NCBI GenBank assembly: GCA_015228995.1
Contig: JADGCM010000053.1
Span: 1-10,463 of the forward strand
Reading direction: 5' to 3'
Length of the DNA: 10,463 nucleotides
Source: Magnetococcales bacterium
Lineage (GTDB): Bacteria > Pseudomonadota > Magnetococcia > Magnetococcales > JADGCH01
The position numbers and the translations under genes are program-made. Below the pieces are notes generated by a model. That model searched no databases. It had not been told where the DNA came from and saw only the letters and a list, made by a program, of their open reading frames with translations. Shown here piece by piece: positions 1 through 6,265 of the stretch; within the stretch, counting starts at the first letter, position 1, and every line of letters starts with the position of its first letter.

Positions 1-2
1 GC

Positions 3-392
3 TTTGATTGGGCCCTAAAACGGTTGCTGCGCAGCAAGGCCAATTTCGAGATTTTAGAAGGATTTTTAAGTGAACTGCTCTACGATGAGGTCCAGATCAT
101 TGAGGTCTTGGAAGGGGAAGGGAACAAGGAGTCCTCGCGTGATAAATACAACCGCGTCGATCTCAAGGTCAAAAATGGCCAGGGCGAAGTAATCCTCATC
201 GAACTCCAATACGAACGGGAATCGGATTACTGCATCGCGTCCTCTATGGTACCGCCAAGGTCATTACCGACCCATTGGGTTGAGCAAAGGGTTGCTGACG
301 TCAAACTGGAGGCTTTGGAAGAATGGACCGACCGGATTTTAGATGCCCATTCGCTGGAGGATGTTTTTGCTAACGATGGCCTTCCACACTAG
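3..392 (+). pseudogene. Broken PD-(D/E)XK nuclease / putative transposase family gene (5' end outside window)
   Basis: The frame is open from the window edge, so the true start lies upstream; the TTG at 24 is only the first start-like codon inside the window. The N-terminal part resembles the Rpn/PDDEXK_2 'putative transposase' family. Numbered from TTG 24, Asp46, Glu60 and Gln62 fit the D...ExQ nuclease core. After Tyr69 (base 230) the family's expected continuation, LHRVLYGTAKVITDPLG, is found only in another frame (about 232-281), where it runs into TGA at 282-284. From about 276 the first frame resumes with a segment beginning WVEQR that looks like the extreme C-terminus of these proteins (DUF4351-like tail). 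The middle of the protein, roughly half of a usual ~300-residue member, is missing. I see a one-base frameshift near 231 plus an internal deletion near 270-282; the family assignment and the deletion are inferred from remembered family sequences. A short protein could still be made, but it would lack the middle of the fold. Confidence 0.72.
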
Positions 393-403
393 GAAAGCCT
401 GAG

Positions 404-1117
404 ATGATGACCGGATTACAGCCCAAAATCCTGGTGATTGATGACGAGTCGGCCATTCGCGATACGGTCCGGCTGATACTGACCACCGCCGGACTGACAG
501 CGTTGGAGGCGGCGACGGTCCACGAGGCGCAAAAATTGATGCGCCGTATTGAACCGAGTCTTATTTTACTTGATTGGATGCTGCCGGGTATTTCCGGTCT
601 TGAATACCTGCGGATGCTCAAAAGCGATATTACCACTCGCGAAATTCCGGTTATCCTGTTAACGGTGCGCAGTGATGAGGGTGACAAGGTCACTGGTCTG
701 GAGCTAGGGGCCGATGATTACATCACTAAGCCATTTTCAGCGCGGGAGCTGCTCGCTAGAATCAAGGTCGCCTTGCGGCGACTCGATCCCAGTGGTACGG
801 CCATGGCCGAGGTGGTTAGCTATGATGTGCTGGTCCTGAACCGGGCCTATCACAGCATTGCCATTGGCGATCAACCCTTAAAACTCAGCCCGATGGAATA
901 TCGGCTGCTGGGGTTCTTTATCACCCATCCTGACCGTATGTATCAACGTGACCAACTGCTCGATCTGGTCTGGGGCCGTAACGTCTACGTCGGCGATCGT
1001 ACCGTTGATGTTCATATCCGCCAGATCCGCAAAGCCCTGGAACCATTTGGAAAAGATGGACTGCTGCAAACGGTTCGCAGCGCTGGTTATCTCTTTTCAA
1101 CGCGGAAACAATCGTGA
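404..1117 (+). CDS. phoB: PhoB, phosphate-regulon response regulator (OmpR family)
   Basis: DNA-binding response regulator of 237 residues that, when phosphorylated by PhoR, activates phosphate-starvation genes. Residues 7-125 form the receiver domain: acidic pocket Asp13/Asp14, phospho-acceptor Asp57 in LLDWMLPG, switch Thr87, Tyr106 and Lys109 in DDYITKPF. Residues about 135-235 form an OmpR/PhoB winged helix with the recognition-helix pattern RTVDVHIRQIRKAL and the C-terminal hairpin VRSAGYLF. Length matches the family (about 230). The ATG at 404 is chosen because AGGAAAG at 391-397 lies 6 bases upstream; ATG 407 is an alternative. The stop overlaps the phoR GTG. Calling it PhoB rather than another OmpR-type regulator rests on the adjacent PhoR-like kinase and pst genes. 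Only 11 bases separate it from the upstream pseudogene, so its promoter must lie within or before that remnant. Confidence 0.93.
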   Translation: MMTGLQPKILVIDDESAIRDTVRLILTTAGLTALEAATVHEAQKLMRRIEPSLILLDWMLPGISGLEYLRMLKSDITTREIPVILLTVRSDEGDKVTGLELGADDYITKPFSARELLARIKVALRRLDPSGTAMAEVVSYDVLVLNRAYHSIAIGDQPLKLSPMEYRLLGFFITHPDRMYQRDQLLDLVWGRNVYVGDRTVDVHIRQIRKALEPFGKDGLLQTVRSAGYLFSTRKQS

Positions 1118-2220
1118 AACGACCACAATGGTGGTCATATCTGGTGCGCTGCTGGCAGCAACGATCAGCGTCTGAACCGGTTACTCGTAGTGAAAGTTAT
1201 CCTCAGCAGATCGACTGGCCAACCATATTAGACAGTATTGCCGATGGTATCCTGATTCTGGATCATCAGTGGTTACTGCACTGGTATAACATCGAAGCCG
1301 GACAGCAATTGGGCTTGGAGCAGCACGATCTGGGTAGGGTGTTATTCGGTCGTGTTAGTCTGCCGTTGCTGGAGGATTATATCGGTCGTGCCGATTTTAA
1401 CCGACCGTTGCAGATGCCGGCACCGCTCAGAGGCGATGTTATGCTCGAACTCCGTTTTAGGTCGCAGGGTGATGGTAGCTTTTGGCTGGTGCTGGTGCGC
1501 GATATTTCGCATCACTATCAAATCGACCAGCAACAGACCGATTTTCTGGTCAATGTCTCGCACGAGTTGAAAACACCGGTCACCGTGTTCCGAGCTATGC
1601 TTGAAACCATACCTGACATGCCGGAGCGCTCTTTTCAGTGGCAACAGGCCTGGACGTTACTACAACAGCAGGTAGAGCGGATGCAGGCCATCATCGACAA
1701 CCAAATCACCTTATTGAAGATGGGAGAGCCGGATCGTCACTACGCCACCGAGGCCATCGCCATGGAGCCACTGATGACCGCGTTGGTCGAAGAAGCCCGG
1801 GTACTGAGCGGTCCCCGTCAACACCGGTTCGTGCTGGCAATTGATCCGGAGGTGCAGTTGGTCGCCAACCGTGGCCTAATCCAGTGCATCGTTGCCAACC
1901 TGCTCACCAATGCCGTTTGTCACACCGCGCCGCAAACCGAAGTACAGCTGATCTGGCGGTGCGATGATCGGGGTCAGCCGCTGTTGACCGTGCGTGATAA
2001 CGGTGGCGGCATAGCGGCCTATCATCTACCACGATTGACCGATAAGTATTACCGGGTTAGCACCGCCCAGACAGCCGCTGATCACAGCGGCCGTTGCCAT
2101 GGTTCCGGGCTGGGTTTGACCTTGGTCAAACAGGCGTTAGCTCGCTGTCAGGCACAACTGGAAATTAGCAGCCATCCGGGTGTTGGCAGCAGTTTTAGTT
2201 GTCGTTTTCAGCAATCTTAA
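1114..2220 (+). CDS. phoR: PhoR-type sensor histidine kinase without membrane segments
   Basis: Histidine kinase of 368 residues, partner of PhoB. Domains: a PAS domain at about 35-135; HisKA with phospho-acceptor His150 in NVSHELKTP; HATPase_c with N-box (Asn262, Asn266), G1 box DNGGGI (295-300), a PhoR-like RLTDKYYRV segment (307-315) and G2 box GSGLGL (330-335). The PAS-to-kinase part lines up well with Escherichia coli PhoR. The N-terminal transmembrane hairpin and linker of that protein (about 430 residues in total) are absent: residues 1-34 are polar, with only a Trp-rich patch (WWSYLVRCW). The GTG start at 1114 shares four bases (GTGA) with the phoB stop, the usual translational coupling; I see no start or hydrophobic stretch in the same frame within the roughly 90 bases upstream that I read. 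The kinase should therefore be cytosolic or peripherally bound, perhaps held at the membrane by PhoU/Pst contacts (inference). Confidence 0.9.
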   Translation: MKRPQWWSYLVRCWQQRSASEPVTRSESYPQQIDWPTILDSIADGILILDHQWLLHWYNIEAGQQLGLEQHDLGRVLFGRVSLPLLEDYIGRADFNRPLQMPAPLRGDVMLELRFRSQGDGSFWLVLVRDISHHYQIDQQQTDFLVNVSHELKTPVTVFRAMLETIPDMPERSFQWQQAWTLLQQQVERMQAIIDNQITLLKMGEPDRHYATEAIAMEPLMTALVEEARVLSGPRQHRFVLAIDPEVQLVANRGLIQCIVANLLTNAVCHTAPQTEVQLIWRCDDRGQPLLTVRDNGGGIAAYHLPRLTDKYYRVSTAQTAADHSGRCHGSGLGLTLVKQALARCQAQLEISSHPGVGSSFSCRFQQS

Positions 2221-2344
2221 CAGATTGTTCATATCATCTTAATCATTTATTAATAAAAGGCTATTAAAATGCCCTCAACGGAACCGGAGTGGATGGGTCC
2301 GTGCCGGATTTAATCAAAATTTGACGGAAGAGGGTGTTGTCTTT
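2221..2344 (+). promoter_or_regulatory. phoR-pstS intergenic region, probable pstS promoter
   Basis: A 124-base gap whose first 50 bases are strongly AT-rich, unlike the flanking genes. TTGTTCA at 2225-2231 followed by ATCTTAA about 11 bases later vaguely resembles the repeated CTGTCAT spacing of a Pho box, and TATTAA-like -10 candidates occur at 2249-2254 and 2262-2267. The match to the Pho-box consensus is poor, so I call only a probable promoter region. An imperfect stem (CGGAACC 2279-2285 with GGGTCCG 2295-2301) lies in the presumed leader. GAAGAGGG ending at 2333 is the likely ribosome binding site for pstS. Confidence 0.35.
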
Positions 2345-3232
2345 ATGAAACTGCTACAGCTCGCGATTGCTGCCACTATTACTACCGGCCTGATCGGATG
2401 GATTGCTACCGATGTTGCTGCCCGCACCATGATTCAAAACAAGGGCTCGGATACGTTGGTCAACGTGGCCCAGGCGTGGGCCGAAGCCTACCAGAAAGTT
2501 AAACCGGATGTAGCGGTTGCCGTTACCGGTGGCGGCTCCGGAACCGGTATTGCGGCCATGATCAACGGTACCGTTGATCTGGCCAACTCCAGTCGTGCCA
2601 TGAAAGAAAAGGAAATCGCCGAAGCCAATAAAAACAACATCAAACCGATGGAGCATTTAGTCGGTTACGATGCCCTGGCGATTTTTGTACACAAGTCCAA
2701 TCCAATGACCTCCATTACCCTGGCGCAACTGGCCGATATGTACGGCGATGATGGCAAGACTGAAAACTGGAGTCAGCTTGGCGTTAAGGTTCCTGGTTGC
2801 CAGGGGAACAAGATTGTTCTGATCAGCCGTCAGAATAACTCAGGCACCTATATCTATTTCCAGGAAGCGGTGCTGGGCGAGAAACGTGACTTCCGTCTTG
2901 GAACCAAAGATTTGCATGGCTCCAAAGATGTGATCGATCTAGTGGAAAAAACCCCTTGCGCCGTTGGCTACAGCGGCTTGGCTTACGATTCTCCTCACGT
3001 CAAGAAGTTACCCGTTGCTAAAGACGACAAGGCTACGCCAGTGGAGGCCACCATGGCCAATGCTGTTTCCAAGCTCTATCCGATTGCCCGTCCCTTATTC
3101 ATGTACACCAATGGCGAACCCCAAGGGGATGTGAAGGCTTACCTCGACTGGATCAAGAGCGATATCGGGCAGTGCATTACCGAAGAGAAGGGTTATGCCC
3201 CTATCCGTCCGATTAACTGCGCCAAGAAATAG
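2345..3232 (+). CDS. pstS: PstS, periplasmic phosphate-binding protein
   Basis: High-affinity phosphate-binding protein of 295 residues that delivers phosphate to PstC/PstA. Residues 1-26 are a Sec signal peptide (MKLLQ, hydrophobic core, cleavage after ATDVAA); no lipobox Cys is seen, so the mature protein should be soluble. Ligand-loop motifs of the family are present: KGSDT (33-37), TGGGSGTGI (61-69), NSSRAM (81-86) and SRQNNSGTY (161-169). Four cysteines (152, 205, 277, 292) remain in the mature chain and could form two disulfides, plausible in the periplasm. ATG 2345 is chosen because it begins the signal peptide; an upstream TTG at 2321 would add eight polar residues. It is separated from phoU by a palindromic G/C-rich element, which would allow higher PstS levels than the membrane parts. 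Confidence 0.93.
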   Translation: MKLLQLAIAATITTGLIGWIATDVAARTMIQNKGSDTLVNVAQAWAEAYQKVKPDVAVAVTGGGSGTGIAAMINGTVDLANSSRAMKEKEIAEANKNNIKPMEHLVGYDALAIFVHKSNPMTSITLAQLADMYGDDGKTENWSQLGVKVPGCQGNKIVLISRQNNSGTYIYFQEAVLGEKRDFRLGTKDLHGSKDVIDLVEKTPCAVGYSGLAYDSPHVKKLPVAKDDKATPVEATMANAVSKLYPIARPLFMYTNGEPQGDVKAYLDWIKSDIGQCITEEKGYAPIRPINCAKK

Positions 3233-3254
3233 TCTGCCAGTTACCTTCGTCTTT

Positions 3255-3327
3255 CCTCTCACCCTGCGGGATGCTGTTTCATGCTCCCCCTCTCCACCTG
3301 TAGGGGAAGGGGGGCGGGGGTGAGGGG
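3255..3327. repeat. Palindromic G/C-rich REP-like element between pstS and phoU
   Basis: Two nested stems are visible. The outer arms are CCTCTCACCC (3255-3264) and GGGTGAGGGG (3318-3327), ten pairs in RNA including one G-U. The inner arms are CCCCCTCTCC (3286-3295) and 3303-3312, with a seven-base loop, one mismatch and one G-U. No T-run follows, so it is not a classical intrinsic terminator. The composition matches CCCTCTCC...GGGGAGAGG elements scattered through many proteobacterial genomes, and the hairpin at 7835-7859 shares this core. A likely effect is protection of the pstS message end or partial attenuation before phoU. Confidence 0.6.
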
Positions 3328-3371
3328 CCTGTTGTGAATGTTCTTATAAATAACTAAATTCGGAGAATAGT

Positions 3372-4457
3372 ATGCCCATTTATGAACAGAGACTGCAGGA
3401 GGATGCGCTCCAGATTCGCAAGGCGGTGGCTGCCATGGGAGCCGACGTCGAGTCTTCTATCCGCCATGCCGTTCAGGCCCTTTTAACTGGCAATGAGCCA
3501 TTGGCCAACCAGACGGTGCTACGCGATTATCAGATTGACCGGCAGTGCCGTTATATCGACCGCATCTGCCATAACTTTATTGCCCGTCATCTACCCAGTG
3601 CCAGCCACCTGCGACTGATTTCCTCCTCACTGCGGATGATCTATGACCTGGAGCGCATGGCCGATTACGCGGTTAATATCTCCCGCGAGACGCTAGATCT
3701 GCCTACCGCTCCCACCGGACTGCTGCAACACAAAATCGAAACCATGACCAATAATAGCTGCACCATGTTGCGCCAGGTGATGACGGCTTACATGGAAGAG
3801 AACGCCGGTCTGGCCCGTAGTACCATTGAGATGAATGAGCAGGTAAGCCGGGAACTGGGCAACGTTTTTAACGATCTGGTCCATGAGGGTGATGATCATG
3901 TCGGTCATTCACGCGAGATCCTTGACCTTTACATCATCTTCAATATGTTGGAGCGGGTCGGCAACCGTGCTACCAATCTGTGCGAGGAGGTCATTTTCTG
4001 GCTCACCGGTGAAGTGGTCAAGGAAGAGCGGATCAACATCCTCTTTCTCGATGAGGACAACACCATTCTTGGTCCCATGGCAGAGGCCATTGCCCAGAAG
4101 GGTTATGCTGGCAAGTGTCATTTCAGCAGTGCCAGCCGCTTGCCTGCCAGCAATGTCAACCCACAACTGGTGCAGTTCATGCGCAGCGTCGGCTTTGATC
4201 TCTCCAAATTACAACCTAAGGGGATCGAGACCATCGATATCAACCGGGTCGATATTCTCATCAGCTTGCAGGGGCCGGTGCGCTCCTATGTCGAAAAACC
4301 ACCCTTCCATACTGCTTTTCTCGATTGGGATGTCGGTGGTGGTCGTGAGAACATGGAGGGTCCAGCCTCGCAAGCCCGGTTAGAGTTGATCTACCGTGAA
4401 ATTAATCTGCAGTTGCGTCAGCTCATGGAACTGGTGGCTTGCCAGGAGAATTATTGA
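3372..4457 (+). CDS. phoU: PhoU fused to a catalytically degenerate LMW-phosphatase/ArsC-like domain
   Basis: 361 residues, against about 215-240 for ordinary PhoU. Residues 1-215 are the two-repeat three-helix PhoU fold. The first metal-binding motif is YDLERMADYAVN (Glu94, Asp98); the second is NMLERVGNRATN, where the usual Asp is Asn198. Residues 221-357 resemble the low-molecular-weight protein tyrosine phosphatase/arsenate reductase fold: a beta strand plus loop ILFLDEDNTILGPMAEA, then SSASRLPASNVNPQLVQFM and a GFDLSKLQPKGI segment typical of that fold. The catalytic CX5R loop is changed: Asp227 replaces Cys and Leu233 replaces Arg, so phosphatase or reductase chemistry by the known mechanism is not expected. 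PhoU normally represses PhoR when the Pst transporter is saturated; the extra domain may bind an anion or partner (inference). CGGAG at 3361-3365 supports ATG 3372. pstC starts one base after the stop. Confidence 0.88.
   Translation: MPIYEQRLQEDALQIRKAVAAMGADVESSIRHAVQALLTGNEPLANQTVLRDYQIDRQCRYIDRICHNFIARHLPSASHLRLISSSLRMIYDLERMADYAVNISRETLDLPTAPTGLLQHKIETMTNNSCTMLRQVMTAYMEENAGLARSTIEMNEQVSRELGNVFNDLVHEGDDHVGHSREILDLYIIFNMLERVGNRATNLCEEVIFWLTGEVVKEERINILFLDEDNTILGPMAEAIAQKGYAGKCHFSSASRLPASNVNPQLVQFMRSVGFDLSKLQPKGIETIDINRVDILISLQGPVRSYVEKPPFHTAFLDWDVGGGRENMEGPASQARLELIYREINLQLRQLMELVACQENY
4444..4448 (+). promoter_or_regulatory. Ribosome binding site deciding the pstC start
   Basis: AGGAG inside the end of phoU lies ten bases before ATG 4459. 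It favours this start over in-frame ATG 4396, which would add 21 residues encoded within phoU. Confidence 0.6.
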
Positions 4458-4458
4458 T

Positions 4459-5391
4459 ATGACAGCACACTCCGCAATCCAACCTACCCATGTGACGGTT
4501 GGAGATGCCAAAGACAAAAACTGGTATATCGACAAGTCGTTCGAGATATTGATGTTTATCTGTGGTATTTCCGCCATTATTTTTGTAGTCGGTATTTTCC
4601 TTTTCGTCTTCAAGGAGGGATTGGGCTTCATTCTTGGGGATATGAATTTCTCGGAGTTCTTCCTCTCGCAGAAATGGCGCCCCACTTCTCTCAATAAAGC
4701 TACTTATGGCATTTTAGCCATGGTGGCTGGTACCGCAGCTGTGACTGGTTTGGCCATGCTGATCTGTCTGCCGATTTCCATCGGCGCGGCGATTTTCATC
4801 GCCGAGTTTGCTAAAGGCAGAACGCGGGAAATCTTGAAAATCGTCATTGAGTTTCTGGCTGCCATTCCCTCAGTGGTTTGGGGTTTTATCGCCCTGTCGA
4901 TAATGAACCCGCTGATTATCAATGTTTTTGATGTGCCAATGGGGCTGGGTGTGCTCAACTCAGCCATTATTCTAGCGCTGATGGCAGCACCAATTGTCAC
5001 TTCCATCGCCGAGGATGCCTTCAAGGCGGTGCCGGATACCTATCGGGAAGCCGCTGAGGCACTAGGGGCCACCCGTTGGCAGACCATCTACAAGGTTATC
5101 CTGCCAGCTGCCAAGAATGGACTGTTGTCTGCTGGTCTGCTGGGTGTGGGGCGTGGCTTCGGCGAAACCATGGCGATTCTCATGGCCAGCGGTCATTCTA
5201 TCAATATCCCCACCAGCGTCTTCGATTCGTTCCGGGCTCTGACCGCTACCATCGCTGCCGAACTGGGTGAGACAGCCGTAGGATCACCGCACTATCAGTC
5301 GCTATTCGCGATTGGTATCTTCCTATTTCTGATCACCTTTATCATCAACATGACTGCTGACTTCATCGTCCGCGGTGTTCGGAAAGGGTAG
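4459..5391 (+). CDS. pstC: PstC, phosphate ABC transporter permease
   Basis: Inner-membrane permease of 310 residues (E. coli PstC about 319) forming half of the phosphate channel with PstA. The first membrane span is at about 28-51, followed by a periplasmic segment. The BPD-type permease core starts near residue 83 and has further spans at about 83-115, 128-155, 165-185, 222-245 and 280-303. The cytoplasmic coupling helix (EAA loop) that contacts the ATPases is YREAAEALGATRWQTIYKVI, from about residue 195. GRGFGETMA (231-239) is the PstC-family motif whose Arg and Glu have been linked to phosphate passage in E. coli. ATG 4459 has a good ribosome binding site. The gene begins one base after phoU and is followed by pstA after four bases. 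Confidence 0.93.
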   Translation: MTAHSAIQPTHVTVGDAKDKNWYIDKSFEILMFICGISAIIFVVGIFLFVFKEGLGFILGDMNFSEFFLSQKWRPTSLNKATYGILAMVAGTAAVTGLAMLICLPISIGAAIFIAEFAKGRTREILKIVIEFLAAIPSVVWGFIALSIMNPLIINVFDVPMGLGVLNSAIILALMAAPIVTSIAEDAFKAVPDTYREAAEALGATRWQTIYKVILPAAKNGLLSAGLLGVGRGFGETMAILMASGHSINIPTSVFDSFRALTATIAAELGETAVGSPHYQSLFAIGIFLFLITFIINMTADFIVRGVRKG

Positions 5392-5395
5392 GGCC

Positions 5396-6265
5396 ATGTT
5401 CGAAGCAGCTCCCATCAATCTACAGAATGAGCAGGTCCAGAACCGATTCCGGTTGATGTTTGGTGGTATGATGGTGATTTTGATCATACCGGTGGTCATC
5501 ATTCTGGCTACCCTGGTTATCAAGGGGTGGCCTGCCATCTCTTGGACTTTTCTTTTTACTGATCCTACCAACGGTATGACCGCTGGCGGTATCTTTCCCG
5601 CTTTGTTTGGTACCATCTGGTTGGTAGTGGTGTCCTTATTGGCGTCCGTCCCCTTGGGCGTGGCGGCGGCTGTTTATCTGAGCGAATATGCACCGGATAA
5701 CATGTTGACTCGGATGATCAACCTTGCGACGATCAATCTGGCTGGTGTCCCTTCAATCGTTCATGCCTTGTTTGGCGTCGGTGCTTTTGTCATCTTCTTC
5801 CGTTTCGGTACCAGCATTTTGGCAGCCAGCCTAACCCTGGCGATCATGACCCTGCCGGTCATTATCGTCTCTTCGTGGGAATCGATGCAGGCGGTGCCTC
5901 GTGCTTTCCGTGAGGCCTGCTGGAATATGGGAGCGACCCGTTGGCAGACGATCCGAACGGTCGTCTTGCCCAATGCCATTCCTGGTATTCTGACCGGCGT
6001 CATTTTGCAAGTGTCGCGTGCGGCCGGGGAGACAGCTCCGATTATGTTCACCGGTGCGGCAATGTTTCTGCCCTTCTTGCCCAACAGTGTCTTTGACCAG
6101 ACTATGGCATTGGCGCTTCATCTCTTTGTGGTGGCGACGCAGGTCCCAGACATTCCGGAAAGCCTGCCATTTGGGGTGGCATTGGTTCTAGTCGGTATTG
6201 TTCTGATCATGAATACTCTGGCAATCTGGTTCCGGATGCGTCTGCGGGGCAAAAAGAAATGGTAA
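5396..6265 (+). CDS. pstA: PstA, phosphate ABC transporter permease
   Basis: Second inner-membrane permease, 289 residues (E. coli PstA about 296). Hydrophobic spans are visible at about 22-43, 67-93, 112-137, 143-160, 196-222 and 258-278. The EAA coupling loop is FREACWNMGATRWQTIRTVV from residue 171, and VSRAAGETAPIMFTGAA (206-222) is the PstA counterpart of the PstC GR..GET motif. The chosen ATG 5396 follows GGAAAGGG at 5381-5388 with seven bases between; an in-frame GTG at 5375 would overlap pstC by 17 bases and has less support. The stop overlaps the pstB1 start by seven bases. Because the coupling loops of PstC and PstA differ, each could dock a different PstB paralogue (inference). Confidence 0.93.
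   Translation: MFEAAPINLQNEQVQNRFRLMFGGMMVILIIPVVIILATLVIKGWPAISWTFLFTDPTNGMTAGGIFPALFGTIWLVVVSLLASVPLGVAAAVYLSEYAPDNMLTRMINLATINLAGVPSIVHALFGVGAFVIFFRFGTSILAASLTLAIMTLPVIIVSSWESMQAVPRAFREACWNMGATRWQTIRTVVLPNAIPGILTGVILQVSRAAGETAPIMFTGAAMFLPFLPNSVFDQTMALALHLFVVATQVPDIPESLPFGVALVLVGIVLIMNTLAIWFRMRLRGKKKW

Noticed and set aside
2225..2242. Pho box upstream of pstS
   Set aside because: TTGTTCA and ATCTTAA have about the right spacing but too many mismatches to the CTGTCAT repeats for a confident operator call; only a promoter region is reported.
3255..3327. CRISPR-like or classical terminator reading of the G/C-rich repeats
   Set aside because: There is no regular repeat-spacer series, and no T-run follows the stems.
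4041..4454. Calling the C-terminal PhoU domain an active arsenate reductase or tyrosine phosphatase
   Set aside because: The Cys and Arg of the CX5R loop are absent, so activity by the known mechanism cannot be supported.
5761..6121. Overlapping minus-strand open frames within pstA, and similar antisense frames in the other genes
   Set aside because: They lie fully inside well-supported genes, show low-complexity or basic composition, have no recognisable motifs and no good ribosome binding sites.
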